Shown in pieces: positions 39,167 through 53,173 of a stretch of 64,000 nt of DNA. Numbering within the stretch: position 1 is the stretch's first letter; the number at the start of each line of letters is the position of its first letter. A program made the translations under genes and the position numbers. A model generated the notes under the pieces. It worked only from the letters and a program-made list of their open reading frames with translations, was not told the origin of the DNA and did not search any database. Origin of the DNA: Chionoecetes opilio (lineage: Eukaryota; Arthropoda; Malacostraca; Decapoda; Majidae); the NCBI GenBank assembly GCA_016584305.1, contig JACEEZ010024160.1, positions 43,501-107,500 of the forward strand. Direction: 5' to 3'.

Positions 39167-41721
39167 GTTACATCTACAGTTGTTGGGTCGATATGTTATA
39201 GCGGTTCGCACACTCCCCACGCCGTAATGCTCCTGATGCTCAATTGTTCCCGCGTCTCACTCATTCCCGCAGGTGCGCTCGACGCGGCATTAAGCCCACT
39301 CCCTAAATGCATTCATTCCTACTGGACAAATGCCTCACTTCAGCTTCAAACGTTGGGGTTCAAGTTGTAAATGGAGTGCATAAAAAGTAATGCTCACCTC
39401 AATGAAAACCTGAGAGTGAGAAAGGGAAAGAAAGGGGGGCGAGGGAGAGAAAAGCGTGAGAGGGGGAGATATGATCGTGGAAAATAACAAAAGCTGCGTT
39501 AAGTTGTGTTGCGAGCTGGCAGGTTTTCTCGCCTTACGCAGAGCCGCAATTGAACGGCAGAATCAGAGCACAGAAACAGGAGGGACAAACTTAAGAACAG
39601 TTACTCACTCACCGCTTGGCAGCAAAATCAGCAATTGTTCTTAGCGATAAACACAATTACATCGAGTTCCACAATTTCCTGCAGTTTGTTCGTTCAGGTT
39701 AATATTTCATGGTCAAGACAAAACATGCGCTGGGCGAGGCCACAGATCCGGCAAACACATCTAAACTTTGGTCTTAACTTTAGCGCACTGTGTCGAACGG
39801 CGGCTACCGTTCTGCCCGGTCCCTTTACTTCCTCCCGCCTCTGAAGTTTTTATACTTCTGAGAAACTTCCACAACCTCTTTATTTTTCATGAGGGCGAGA
39901 GGAGGCGGCCACGAGGGGAAGTGACGTGGCGTGGGAGCAGCGCCCCCAACACTGTAAGTACTGCAACAGCACCACCACTGACATGAATAAAAACCGAAGT
40001 ATTGTAACAGTAGACACGGCAACGAGGGAGCACAGCGGGAGTGTGGCAGGAGCCTTTTACTGCGTCCTTAACACACCACAACACCCACTAGCACGCCACA
40101 AGGTAATATATAGAAAACTGGAAACATGAAAAAGCTATAGTTTTGGAAAGTTAAGAAAACTGAGAAAGAGAAGAGATAAATAGGTAATACATAGTCACTG
40201 TGAGCACAAATTAAACAAAAACTGATTGTCCATGGAAAAATCATAGGAAGGAAAGTAAAAACCAACAGGGTAGGGTTGAAGGCCCGGGTCACTTTCCCAC
40301 CACGCAGCCACACCAGCGGGAATTCAATATCCATTATAAGAATTGGATCCTCTTCCCCAAAGCGGAGTAAATAACACTGCCTTCCCTCTTTCTCTTCCCA
40401 CTTTTCCTCCTGCTCCTTCTCTTGCTGCTGGTCCTCTTGCCCGTGTCTTCCTTCAGGCAGTGGCGGTGATCGATATCCCGAGCCGCGTCTTTATTCAGGT
40501 GAGGCGCAACTACACTTTTCCATCCGCGGCAAAAGTTGGTTTGGGTGTTGCTACACAAAGTCTAAGAAGAGTTCTTCTTAGACTTAGACTTTGTTGCTGC
40601 ACACCAAGGCCGTAACACAACGAAAAAAAAAAGTATGTAAGAAAGGTTAATGAAAAATAGATAAATAAAGGCCACGACATTACCTAACCACACGACTCTG
40701 GGGAGTTTGTACACGACTGAATGGCACGAGGGGAATGAATGAATGATAACTCCATGACTTTAAAAGATAGTTAAAAGTCAGGCCACAGACCACACACATA
40801 CTCGTCCATCTCCAACCTTACCCTTCCCGGTAGCTACGATCCCTAAATCTTCCTAAAAAATATAGGGAAATAGTTTTGTTTAATTAATATCGGCAACTTT
40901 AATTAGGATAAGCAGACGGAGGGTCGCCGCTTGGCTCCGGGGGCAGACGGTGGTATAGATCTAAAAATGTGAGTTAAAAACAGAGGCAGAGGCGGGCTGC
41001 GACCCTCCCTCCCACCCCCAGGCGCAGACGGCGCGGCGCCCCTATACACCACCCGCCGTAAGTAAACAGACAGGGACAATTCTTTAGTCTGCAACACCAA
41101 GAATTATTCATGTTCAAACAACACAGAACAAGAGAGGAAAAGAACTCCAATTAGCCATGCTCTTTCATATTCTAAAAGGAGTGAATGCAGACCGCTGGAA
41201 GCCGTCTCCTTTAAGGGAACGCTGCATAAGGTTGAAATGTTCTATACAGGTTTGCGAGCCTCCTATTGCGGCGGCCGGCAGCGGTCGGTGATTATTGACG
41301 TGAACGATTGAAAGTGTTGTCGATGCTAAAGAAAATAATTACTCAAGCTGTGCTTGTCAATACTATTTGACACTTCGTTTTAGGTCATTGAATATAATGT
41401 GTTCACGTTCTGCCGCGTTATAATGCAAACACTCCTATACTCAAAACGAACACCAATCCACGTTGAGACAAAACATTTGTATCTCTCTATCGCACACAAT
41501 ATATATATGGGTAACCATGAAGTTTGTGGCGGCAGTATTTTTCAGTAAGTCTTTCTTAGGATTCAGTATGATTCCTCCCCTCACGAGCTCGATTTTTGGT
41601 CCAACTGTGTTCCCTTTCCATTCCGATCTCTTTGGTGAGACATTTTCGGATTCCAAGATAAACAACGACGGGACTCAGTGGCGACGGGGGAGCCACTTGA
41701 GGGTAACGTCGGGACCTCCTT

Positions 41722-41788
41722 CTCCTTCCTTCCTTCCTTCCTTCCTTCCTTCCTTCCTTCCATCCTTCCTTCCTTCCTTCCTTCCTTC
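41722..41788. repeat. (TTCC)n tetranucleotide repeat
   Basis: About 16 TTCC units with one ATCC variant. Confidence 0.96.
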
Positions 41789-42025
41789 AGTAAGGCCATA
41801 AGACTATCAATGTTATTTCATGCCTCTATTCAACGTTTTGTGTTTTTTCTTTATTTTTTTCTTATTGGATTTACACTTTTATATATTTTTTATTTTTTGT
41901 CTCGGTAAAGTGCTGGATCGGTGGTTTTACTTTCGAATTTCATGATATACTGAGACATTTTTTCTATTCTTATTCGGTTTCATCTCGGTTTTCGTGAGAA
42001 TATTATCTGACAGTAATCACGAGTT

Positions 42026-42126
<101 letters not shown>

Positions 42127-42591
42127 ACCCTCCTCAGACTCCTTACTTTCCAGTCTCCACCATCCCTTCTTCCCGTCGCCTCCTGTCGCCAGTCCGTCGG
42201 GGTCTCTCCTGATGGTGCGGGCAAGCCGAGGACACCCTTGGGCCTAGTTAAATAAATTGCCTTCGCCTGAATGAGCTCCCTCTTCCTCCTGCCCTTCACG
42301 CACGCTATACCAGAGAGGAGGTCGCCTAGGTGGAGGAACATGAAGGGAGTCTGTGCGTTTGATGTCTACTGAAGCTTGGGAATTAAACAAAGAAGTGAGT
42401 CCTGACGGTTTTTTTCTTCTTCTCTTTCTGCCCTTTCAGAAGAGGAGGCGGGAATACTCGTACAGACTACTGAGATGAGTACAGTTTTTACTTCCTACTC
42501 ACTTAAATCACTAAATAAGGTCACGTGTAGCAAAACAATCACATAAACCATCCCTCCATTCCCCCAACACTAAAATATCCATAACCCAACA

Positions 42592-42710
<119 letters not shown>

Positions 42711-43504
42711 AGAAAAAGAAAGAGAAAAAAAAAAAAAAAAATGTAGTGGCTGCTTCGCCGGTCCGGGTCAGGCAGCTGATAAGGAGTCAGCGCCTCACTC
42801 TGGCGTCCTAAAGCACAGTTGTAGGCGGCAGTAAAAGGCAGTTCCCGGCAGGAGTGTCGCGCCCCGGGGCACCATAAACCTCTCGTCGGTCAGAGGAGAG
42901 GCCACCGCCCCCTCCACCCTCTCTTCCATCACACACCACTGCCCCCTCTCCCCTCTCCACACCTCCAGTCAGATAGCAGACCTCAACCTCCCCCACCTTT
43001 CCCACGTCCCCAACCCTCACTCGACAAAGCTCAGACGCCTCTATCCCCCCCTCTTCCCCAAGGCCCCAACGAGCTGTCTAATAAAAGTGAGGGGGCGACG
43101 TGCCTCCTGTGTCTTATCGGTGCCGTATTGATTGTCTTCCTTATCTCCTTCATCTTAGGCGCGTGACAAGGGAGGAACAGAAGAAGATGAGGGGTTGGGA
43201 TAAATTTCTACAGATAGATTAAGATAAGAGTTCTAGGATTCTAATAAGTGAATGGAGGAGTAAGGCAGGTCGGGAGGAACAGGAGGGTGACACAGAGGAA
43301 GTGAGGATAAAATCGAACAAAGAGCACGGTGCTAACTATAAGAGGAAAGAAAGAAAAAGAAATTAAAAGACAGAATAAGAGAAGACACTAACTAAAGACC
43401 CAGACAGCAAGAAGAGAAACATCAGGGAGTGCCGTTAAAAAAGGCCAAACTCCCGACCCACAACTGAACTGAACTGAACTAACAACATTAAAAAGGGTTA
43501 AGGA

Positions 43505-44025
43505 CAGAGCTGGGCAGTATTTAAATACATTTGTATTTAAATACATTTGTGTATTTAGAAATGTATTTATAAATACATTGGTTGTCATGTATTTAAATAC
43601 AGTATTCAAATACTTTTATGAGTATTTAAATACATTGTATTTAAATACTCATAATATAAAAATGTAAATACTTTTTTATCAGTTAATTTGGCCATAAACC
43701 CGCCCAACTATCTGGCAACCCTGATGTTACAGTGAACCAGTGTTTCCACTTTCAAGGCAATTTCCTTAGTTTTAGGAAATTTAGGCCTGAGAAGGAAATT
43801 TCTAAGGAAACCCAAAATCTAAGGAAATCCTAAGGAAATCCATTTTTTTCGTACATGTTAAAATTTGTGTATATTTAAAATGTATTTACAAATGTATCTA
43901 AATACAATTGATGTATTTAGTATCTAAATACATTCGTAAAATGTATTTAGTATTTAGTATTTAAATAAATTTCTCCCATGTATTTAGTATTTAAATACAT
44001 TCAATGTATTTAGTGCCCAGCTCTG
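43505..44025. mobile_element. hAT-like MITE with exact 8-bp duplication
   Basis: Termini CAGAGCTGGGCAGTATTTAA and, on the reverse strand, CAGAGCTGGGCACTAAATAC. The octamer GTTAAGGA is present exactly on both sides (43497-43504 and 44026-44033). The ends are built from many TATTTAAATACATT-like repeats in both orientations; the centre (about 43740-43850) is a different repeat of taaggaaat. No transposase in 521 bp. Confidence 0.92.
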
Positions 44026-44913
44026 GTTAAGGAGGAGTGGAAACAAGACCTCCTCGCTGTCCCTCTACCTCGGCGGTGTCCTGCATAACTCAGCGATGAG
44101 ACACACAACCACTCCTGTAATGTTCCCGTCAGGCATTATGGTCGGAAACAACTAGACACTACGGTTATTCCCCTCAGTTGTAACAGTGCACCAGGTAATA
44201 TCTCACGGGCTTGCTGCTACTCCTGAGTGCTCGCCGTAACACTCCCTTTCATCTAGTGGCTTAGAAGCGCTCTTTTATCTAGACATCCGATTTGGCTTAA
44301 CCAGGCAAATAACAAGAATAAACGGAACTTACAAGAACCAAATTTCATCCCCACGAAAATAAATGTTGCGTAACTTGTCGACGTGGAGGAAGGAAATAGG
44401 TGGGGGAGGTGGGGGAGGGAGGAGTGAACAGGGTAGTCTGCTAGCTAGGGTGAGACTCATTAAGCTATGCTAGGCTGTCTGTCGATGAGGGTGAGGGAGA
44501 GGAAGGGAATAATAGTTACGCAAGTGAGGAAGGTGAGGATTATAGGTGTTTGGCAGGTAAGGGGAGGATGATTGAGGGTTCAGGGTTAGTGAAGGGTATG
44601 GGGGAGAAAAAAATGAAATGGGTTATGCCAGTACTTGTGTAACTAAGAGGTCATAGGGTGGTCGGGAGGCAAGGCGCCGCAGAGGTTCGCTGGCAAGACC
44701 CAAAACTCCGGCAGGAATCTACAGACTCGAAGCAACTCAACAACTTTACAGCTTAAGGTGCGAATTTTCACTGCAGTCCCATTCGAAGCACTCCCGGGCG
44801 GGGTAAGTAAGTTAGCTCCTTTCTTTCAGCGAGCCCTTATATGCTGCACCACTCGCAATGCTTCCAAAAGTTTTCCCTGGGGATACTACCTACCACGACC
44901 TCTCAACCCTCCT

Positions 44914-44931
<18 letters not shown>

Positions 44932-45002
<71 letters not shown>
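44932..45002. repeat. (CT)n microsatellite
   Basis: About 71 bp after a C run, followed by GTGTGTGTGT. Confidence 0.97.
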
Positions 45003-45006
<4 letters not shown>

Positions 45007-45874
45007 TGTGTGTATACATTACTCCTTCCCCTGCACACACGCCTGTTTGCATTCGTTTAATTTCCGCGTCGTGTCATTTTCAAAGGGCGTTAGAGGAAGT
45101 TTTTCAACACAGGGCGACGCGGCGGCCTCGTCCCTTCACATGCACTCCGGCGCATTGGGTAAACCGCTGGTGCAGGTGTCGTGCGGTGGGGGGGAGGGGG
45201 AGGGAAGGGGGACAAGGGAGCAATGTCACCCAGGACGCGCCTCGTTATTTGTAGAAGTTTGCCGAGGGGTGCGGCGAAGTTGTGGTAGTGATGCATATTT
45301 GCTTCATAAGGTGGAGGGGGAACAGAAGAGGACCGAAGGGGCAACATGGCGGCGGAGGTGACCACTCCATCACCGCCCCGATTTAATGGTCTGTGAAATA
45401 TAACAAGGTCCCGCCGTGATCGGAGGTCCAACTCGCGTCGGGCCGCCCCTGACCTCGCCCTCCAACCTTGAAACGACTTCACTAACACGCCCACCACTCT
45501 TGCCAAGTACAATAATCCAACGTCAACCAAATTATCTTCCTTTCCTCTACACATAGTCCCTTTTCCTCCTCTTCTCCTATCACGAGCCTCCTGACGTGTG
45601 ATGACAGGGGCAAAGACAGGGTGCGGCAGGGTTAAGTGTGTCAAAGAAACGAATGAAAACGAATAAAAATGCATAACTGTCTACTCGCTCTGCTTTAACT
45701 GTATTGGGACGAGGGTTCCCATGGGCCCTGTTAGCGTAGAGAGAGAGAGAGAGGAAAGGGTAAAGTAGAGAGGGGAAAATGAGGCCAGTGAGGGGAGAGA
45801 GGGGAGAATGGAGACATAGACTGAAAGGGGCATAAACAGAGTAAAGGGGTGCAGTTGTAACAATGCAATGCAAT

Positions 45875-45878
<4 letters not shown>

Positions 45879-45957
<79 letters not shown>

Positions 45958-45968
45958 GAGAGAGAGAG

Positions 45969-46067
<99 letters not shown>

Positions 46068-46114
46068 GAGAGGAGAGAGAGAGAGAGAGAGAGAGAGGAG
46101 AGGAGAGAGAGAGG
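45879..46114. repeat. (GA)n array with GGAGA interruptions
   Basis: About 236 bp of GA broken by many single G insertions that change phase; the long serine/leucine open frame across it on the - strand is an artefact. Confidence 0.97.
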
Positions 46115-46526
46115 AAAACGAAGAGATGAAATATAGAAGACGAAAAAAAGCGAGTGAAAAATGAAATAGCACCACTGGCATCAGATTCCATACCGTCCGA
46201 ACTCCACCATTCTGAACGCAAATCATTTAATGGATTTTCAAGTCACCGAGGCAATATTGGGAAGTGTTGCCAGAACGGGACGAACACAATACCCCACTAA
46301 ATTTACGTGCACTGTACATGTAACACTTGATTGAAGCACACATATGCGAGCCAACTACACCACAACTAACATGCAGTATAAGTATTGTGAATTGTATTGT
46401 GAGTATGTAGTGTGAGGGAGATAATGGTGGTTAGTGATAGGGGGAGTGAGAGAGTGAGGAGTTAAGTGTTGGTGACGTTGTTGTGGTTAGTAAGGGAAGG
46501 ACGACGTAGTAAGTGAGGGATGGGAG

Positions 46527-46610
46527 TAGCATTGAAGTGGCGGTATTGAAGGGGTAGTATTGAAGGGGCGGTATTGAAGGGGTGGTATTGAAGGGGTAGT
46601 ATTGAAACGG
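46527..46610. repeat. 14-bp minisatellite, about six copies
   Basis: Units of the form yrgtattgaagggg repeat head to tail (cggtattgaagggg, tagtattgaagggg, tggtattgaagggg). Confidence 0.92.
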
Positions 46611-47295
46611 TGGGGAGTTAGTCATGTTGAGTGGAGTGGAGTGAATCAAGGAGGAAAGAGGCAGGAGTATGATGCTTATAAAAATAAAGATCCAAACCTT
46701 CATGTTTTCACTCGGACTCTAAACTTCCTCGAAACCTTGTGTAACTATACCGCCTAGACGATAACAAGTGACGACATCTAGTGGAGGCTGGCGTGTACTT
46801 GAATATAAAACTTTCATTCCTTCTATTGGTCACGAATAACTTTTTTTTCTCCCTATCCATTCTCTATTCTACGAGTGTCTGAGTGTCTGTAGGTTACATG
46901 TGATCTACAAAAAGCTATTTTCAGGCTTCAACAGCAGTAGTAATAAGAGGACAAGGCTAGGAGAAAGAGGAGGAGGAAAGAAGAGGAGAAGAGGAGGGAA
47001 GAGAGGGATGTGGAGTGGCAAACTATTCAGATAAAATATGATGAACAAGGGGAGGAGTGTGGGGGTGGGTAGGTGGAGGAGTCTGGTGGGTGGCTGGGTG
47101 GAGGAGTGTGGTGGATGGGTGGGTGCGTGGGTGACCTTGGCCGGGAACCTATTAACTCGGAGGTCGACCTCAGTCCATGTGGAGTAAGACGCAGATAAAC
47201 ATCGGGTCTCCATAAACGCAGAGCCGCGCAGTCAGCATGTCTTGTGTTTTTGCGGCCACCATCACGATGACGGCAACAACATAACCTGCTACGAC

Positions 47296-47420
47296 TGCTG
47301 CTACTGCTAGATTACCTACTACTACTGCTACTACTACAAAACTGCTGCTGCTACTACTATTACTACTACTACTACAATACTGCTGCTGCTACTACTATTA
47401 CTACTACTACTACTACTACT
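47296..47420. repeat. (CTA/CTG)n trinucleotide tract
   Basis: Mixed CTG, CTA and TTA triplets; a further ACC-rich tract follows near 47515-47555 and 47785-47865. Confidence 0.9.
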
Positions 47421-48230
47421 GAACAGCAGGAACATCAAAACGTTCTATGGGCATCCCTAGCACCCCCCTCTTGTTGTAGGTTAGCCTTATCAAGTTAATT
47501 ATTAATGCCAACATCACCACCCTCACCACCGCCAACACCACCACCACCACGAGTCCTATACCAAACACTACCACTTCTCAACTAACCAATGACGATGCAA
47601 CTACAAACTTAGTGTTTTATACTCATTAATAACCACCACCACTACAATGACAGTATATAACAAGCATTTACCTCGCAAACCTACAATTAACCAACTAACA
47701 ACCACACTGTTTAAAAGAAAAAATATAATTATTGGCAACCACAAAAAGAATATTCCTCCCCAACCACAGCCACAACCATCACCATCACCATCACCAGAAC
47801 ACTATAGTAAACGACCACCACGACCACCTACAACCACCACCATCATCATCACCACCATAACCAGAACTCACTTACTGCGCCTCAGGTGGGTGTGAGTGAA
47901 ACCTAAATGTCAGTGGTGAAGTGAAGCAATACAAACGTCATGCGAGCAAAAAGGGAACGACGAGTAGGACGACGACGACGACGAAATGGGGTGACACACA
48001 GAGAGGGAGACATCATGCATGAAACAGATGATGGCGAAATTCTGCAAAACATCAAATAATCCAGATGGCCACAGCGTAAAGCATTAAAAACAGCACGCAA
48101 AAAATACAGAGAATGGTCTAATGACTAAAGCAGCTCCATTTAAGGCCATGAGGCGAGTGTGGGTTGACTTGGAGGATGGGAGAAGGGCGCCTGCAGGGGA
48201 GTGCTGCGGACTGCTGTGGAGTGCTGAGAG

Positions 48231-48408
48231 GTAGAAGGAGGGAGGGAAGGAGGGAGAGAGGAAAGTAGGGAGGGAACGATGGAGGGAATGAAGTAGGGAG
48301 GAAGGGAGTGAGGAAGGGAAGTAGGGAGGGAGGGAAGTAGGGAGAGAGGGAACGAGGGAGGAAGGGGACGAGGGAGGGAGGAGGGAGGGAGGGAGGGACA
48401 AGGACAAG
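48231..48408. repeat. (GGGA/GGAA)n purine tract
   Basis: About 180 bp of GGGA, GGAA and GTAG units. Three serine/proline frames on the other strand come from it. Confidence 0.93.
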
Positions 48409-48723
48409 GTTGGAACACATGACCTTAATAATATGGGGACTCTAAATTAATGGCATTAAAAGCCTTTAGCTTAAGGCTTTAACACTGAAGTAGACTACTC
48501 CATGATGTAAAGAGAAAAATAAATGGATTTGATTGGACAGCTTTTTTTCTATCAGTTTGAAGAGTATGTGCATATGTATGTACTACATGATTATGAAACT
48601 GAGGATAATGGGTTCAAGGATGAGGAGACAGGATTATATAACAAGCTACGAGGCATGGGAGTAAAGAAGAAGAGTAAAGACTATGGAGAGAGGTAATGAG
48701 AAGTAGAGTATAAATAGGTTTAA

Positions 48724-48926
48724 CCCCTTGAGGCCCCCAACGTAATTTCCACTGTAATTTGACTACCATTAGACGATTTTAATGAATATAAGTAATATTT
48801 GATACATATGACCTGTTTAGTATCCTTGTCCACTAGCTAATGTGGTATATTGAGTTAATTTTCGCAATTTTGAGGCTAACAATGGACGATTATATATAGG
48901 AAAGGAAAGATCTGGGCGTGAAGGGG
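48724..48926 (+). mobile_element. TTAA MITE (copy 3, complete)
   Basis: 203 bp between TTAA at 48720-48723 and TTAA at 48927-48930. Termini are ccccttgaggcccc and, on the reverse strand, ccccttcacgccc. TTAA target duplication and CCC-starting inverted ends fit a piggyBac-type non-autonomous element. It serves as the reference for copies at 399-538 and 27811-28015. Confidence 0.9.
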
Positions 48927-49230
48927 TTAAGAGGTTATGAGTAAGGCAAGGAGGCGTATCAAGGCGAACCAAAAGACGGAAATTAGGACCGACAAGCACT
49001 AAGGAGCTACGTATATGATTTGTGAGGCAGGACTAATATACTGAGCAGGCTTAAGGGATAGAGGTTGGTGCTAGCAGGCACTCATGGCGGAGGCACAACA
49101 ACTCCCCACGAGGTCACCGTCTGTCTGAATGAACGCAAGGTCAGTCCGGCAAGGCCCTCATAAGCTAACATTCCCAGACGTTGCCGCCCAGTTGTCAGCA
49201 CTTGAGGACGGGTGAACGTGTCTCTAGCTA

Positions 49231-49299
49231 TGTGTGGGTGTGTGTGGGGGGGGGGGGGGGGGGGGGGGGGGTGGGGGGGGTGTGTGTGTGTGTGTGTAT
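49231..49299. repeat. Poly-G / (GT)n tract
   Basis: G run of about 25 bases flanked by GT repeats; the exact length is doubtful. Confidence 0.9.
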
Positions 49300-49588
49300 G
49301 GGGGTGTGAGGGGGTGTTTGCCTGCCTTTCCCTCTGCCTAGTTCTTTTTCAGAGTGTGTTTGAAGGTGCTTAATCGCCTGTCTGTGGGTGTATGAGATGC
49401 TGCATCTGTCTTGTCTGTCTGTCTTTCCACCTGTCCACCATTACCTTTAAAAAGTGTGTGGTGTGTGTATGTGCGTGCGTGCGTGCGTGTGTGTGTGTGT
49501 CAGAAGTCTCGCTCTCTACCAACAGCGTTCGTAAGTCACGCAAACTTTGCCTACAAATCTCTCTCGATGTCTCTATGAATCGTTCTGG

Positions 49589-49698
<110 letters not shown>

Positions 49699-49764
49699 AT
49701 ATGATCGCAGTAAATGACTAGTGCTTAACATGAAGGTCATCACATATACTAAACTGCCTAAAAC

Positions 49765-49765
<1 letters not shown>

Positions 49766-49816
<51 letters not shown>
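49766..49816. repeat. (AC)n microsatellite
   Basis: About 51 bp pure AC. Confidence 0.97.
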
Positions 49817-49820
<4 letters not shown>

Positions 49821-50066
49821 AGCTAAACAACTGCAAGAAGAATTTCACATCTGCGTTTAACTCTACACTGCATACTCTCCTCCTACTCCTCCTGCTCTTC
49901 TTCCTTGTGCTCCCTAACGTCGACCACATGATGACCGCTGTTCCTTCATCATCTAATAACAGCCATTACAAACACCAGCTGCATTGCCATCTGTCAATAG
50001 GGCGGAAAGAAAACCAGCTGAGAGGAAGGGAGCATCTGGTATTGCTGACAAAATTCGAACACATGG

Positions 50067-50069
<3 letters not shown>

Positions 50070-50120
<51 letters not shown>

Positions 50121-50233
50121 TGTGCGTGTGTGTGCGTGTGCGTGTGCGTGTGCGTGTGCGTGTGCGTGTGTGTGTGCGTGCGTGTGTGCGTGCGTGTGCG
50201 TGTGTATGTGTGTGTGTGTTGTGTGCGTGTGTG
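50070..50233. repeat. (GT)n with GTGTGC variants
   Basis: About 50 bp pure GT, then GTGTGC and GTGC variants arranged as a higher-order repeat. Alternating purine-pyrimidine throughout, so Z-DNA-prone. Confidence 0.97.
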
Positions 50234-51464
50234 TATCTCAAAATCAAATTGGTCCTCAAACCCTAAAAAAATAATAGGTCAAAAAATCGCTTTCACCACA
50301 CTAAAAATCCAGCGAAGACTCTTGAACCCGGAGTGGCTACAGTGTCCCTCGAGAGGCGAAACGGTGCCAACGACACTTCCCCGGGCACTGCCACTCCTCA
50401 GGGTGGCGTTGCATCGGCACAAAGAAGAAAAAGGGACGATCACGACATCTCCAAAGTCGTCAAAAAGGATCCAGATTTTTTCGTTCTGAATTACTCTCTG
50501 GGAACGTTCATCATGGCACTTTTCTTTTCTTTTCCTTTTTATTCTAAGTTTAGTTATACTCATCATAACTTTAGTGCATCACAGACCAACGACAACATTC
50601 TATTTTTCCCTTGGACAACAACACGAAAGTACAAGTTTCATGAAAAAGCACATGCAAACGTCGTGTTGATTTAAGGCGTAGATGACACAGGAAAACAACG
50701 GACGTGCTAAAACACACAACACCGAAGGAAGAACACACAGAACAAAATGAACAAATAAAAGGAGAACAATGAAGATATCAAATAAATCGAAGAAGACACG
50801 AAAGAAAAAGGAATAAATAGGAAGGAAGGGAGAAAGAGGGTCGAGGGCTGTAGGGCTTTGGAGTGCGACATGACTAGCAAAGAAGGGCTGAGCAAACGTG
50901 GATGGGCTGAGAGAGAAGGAAAAGGGACCTGGATACGTGTTGCCCTGTTCATCAAGGCAGCGTGGACGGAATGGCAAGGAGCAACATTGGCGCTTTTAAT
51001 TAATACCAGGAGAGCATGGGAAGGCAGGGAGAGATCGGGGAAGAGATAGGAATGTGGACTCAAAGGACAGGAGGAGGACAAGACAAGACAAGACAAGGAC
51101 CCGAAGGAGGTAAAGAAAGGGACGATTTTGTAAAGGAAGTGATGAAAAAACGAAGAAGAGGAATGTCGTGGAAATAAGGACGGAAGAGGAAATGAGATTG
51201 TGAAAATGGTTAGGAAGATTAAGAAACGCGCGTGTGATAGGATATAGAAGGATTAGGAAGTGGGAAGAATCGACACGTGTGAAAGGAGGTAAAAGGATAA
51301 TGAAATGAGAAAAGGAAATAGTGATAGGAGACTTAAATCAAATAGGCACCATAAATGATAAACGAGAAAAAATCCAAGAAATGTTATCATAAACTTCTAG
51401 TAATAAAAGGAAAAATTCGCTCCTGAAAAATAATAATGATAACTAATGAAAATTCCGCTTAAAG

Positions 51465-51466
<2 letters not shown>

Positions 51467-51547
<81 letters not shown>
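51467..51547. repeat. (AC)n microsatellite
   Basis: About 81 bp pure AC. Confidence 0.98.
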
Positions 51548-51550
<3 letters not shown>

Positions 51551-51676
51551 GGACTATGTTTTCAAATTTCAAACTTGCTGCCATTGTCACCTCTGAACGG
51601 GCTTTCGTACTTTTATGACACGGATGACAGCCCACTCTATCAGGCTTTACGAGGGAGGAAATAACACCCAGTTGAC

Positions 51677-51728
51677 CTCCTCCTCCTCCTCCTCCTGCTG
51701 CTCCTCCTCCTCCTCCTCCTCCTCCTCT
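51677..51728. repeat. (TCC)n trinucleotide repeat
   Basis: About 17 TCC units with two TGC variants. Confidence 0.95.
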
Positions 51729-51828
51729 CTCATTCCTCCTCCCACGCACTCATCCATATACTTTCGAAGGCATTAATAAGAAACTTTTAAACCACAAAAA
51801 GCAGAATTAAGTCTGAATATGATTATGC

Positions 51829-51941
<113 letters not shown>

Positions 51942-52007
51942 CCTTCACAAGCATGATGTAAGCAAGACTTCTCGTCTGTCACTTATTATCATTGCTGTTG
52001 TTGTTTG

Positions 52008-52008
<1 letters not shown>

Positions 52009-52100
<92 letters not shown>
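52009..52100. repeat. (GA)n microsatellite
   Basis: About 92 bp pure GA, 68 bp from the previous array. Confidence 0.98.
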
Positions 52101-52102
<2 letters not shown>

Positions 52103-52361
52103 CGACCACCTGGGACTGTGATGCACGAGGATCCGCAGAATAGAATGGAAGACAAAGAAACTGAAAAGAAGGAGTAAAAGTGAGAAGATAACGTAAAGGA
52201 AGAGAGAAGGAAGTGTGCAAGAAAGCGGAGAGAAGAAAAGATAACGAAAGGAAAAATAAAGAAGAGGCAGAGGAGAGGTAAATGAAATGCTGGGAAAGGA
52301 AGAGATGGATGATGAGCAAGAGGAACACAATTAAAAAAAACCATATCCTTCTTATCAGACA

Positions 52362-52530
52362 GGGAGGAGGAGGAGGAGGAGGAGGAGGAGGAAGAGGTGG
52401 AGGAGATGAAGGAGGAGGAGGAGGTGGAGGAGGAGGAGGAGGAGGTGGAGGAGATGAAGGAGGAGGAGGTGGAGGAGATGAAGGAGGAGGAGGTGGAGGA
52501 GATGAAGGAGGAGGAGGAGGAGGAAAAGAC
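52362..52530. repeat. (GGA)n with 24-bp higher-order unit
   Basis: GGA repeats in which gtggaggagatgaaggagga recurs three times at regular spacing. The glycine- and glutamate-rich frames are repeat translations. Confidence 0.95.
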
Positions 52531-52580
52531 GGCTACTCAAGATGTAATAAATATGATGTCAGAAACACTTATACACTTGA

Positions 52581-52587
52581 GAAAGAA

Positions 52588-52680
<93 letters not shown>

Positions 52681-52685
52681 GAGAC

Positions 52686-52765
<80 letters not shown>
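52581..52765. repeat. (GA)n with GACA interruptions
   Basis: Pure GA to about 52670, then regularly spaced CAGAGA variants, then pure GA. Confidence 0.97.
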
Positions 52766-52769
<4 letters not shown>

Positions 52770-52855
52770 ATTCATTCCTTTACGGTGAAGGCAACAAGGA
52801 AGATATTGATAGAAATCCAGGAAAACTTTTATCTAATCCACGCATTGCCTAAGAT

Positions 52856-52936
52856 AGAAGAGGAGGAAGAAGAGGAGGAGAAGGAGGAGGAGAAGGAGGA
52901 GGAGGAGGAGGAGGAGGAGGAGGAGGAGGAGGAGGA
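52856..52936. repeat. (GGA)n trinucleotide repeat
   Basis: About 27 units with GAA variants in the left half. Confidence 0.96.
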
Positions 52937-53066
52937 AAAACAACAACACATATGAAACAAAGAATGAGAGAAGTTAGTATAGGAAAGTTTGTGACGAGAA
53001 CCAAAGAGGAAACAACACAATAGAATGTGGGAGGGAGAAGGAGATTTAGAGTGGAAAAAGCATTAC

Positions 53067-53173
<107 letters not shown>

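Noticed and set aside
39604..39700. Donor-like GTGAGTGAG near 39610 (- strand) as a 5' exon of Sema1a
   Set aside because: The preceding sequence does not encode a sema-domain start in the required phase; only a UTR exon would be possible and nothing supports it.
45681..46226. 181-codon leucine/serine frame on the - strand
   Set aside because: Almost entirely a GA array read as TC; the non-repeat ends have no recognisable domain.
52282..52852. Long glycine- or glutamate/arginine-rich open frames
   Set aside because: They are translations of GGA and GA repeats with no unique sequence or splice support.
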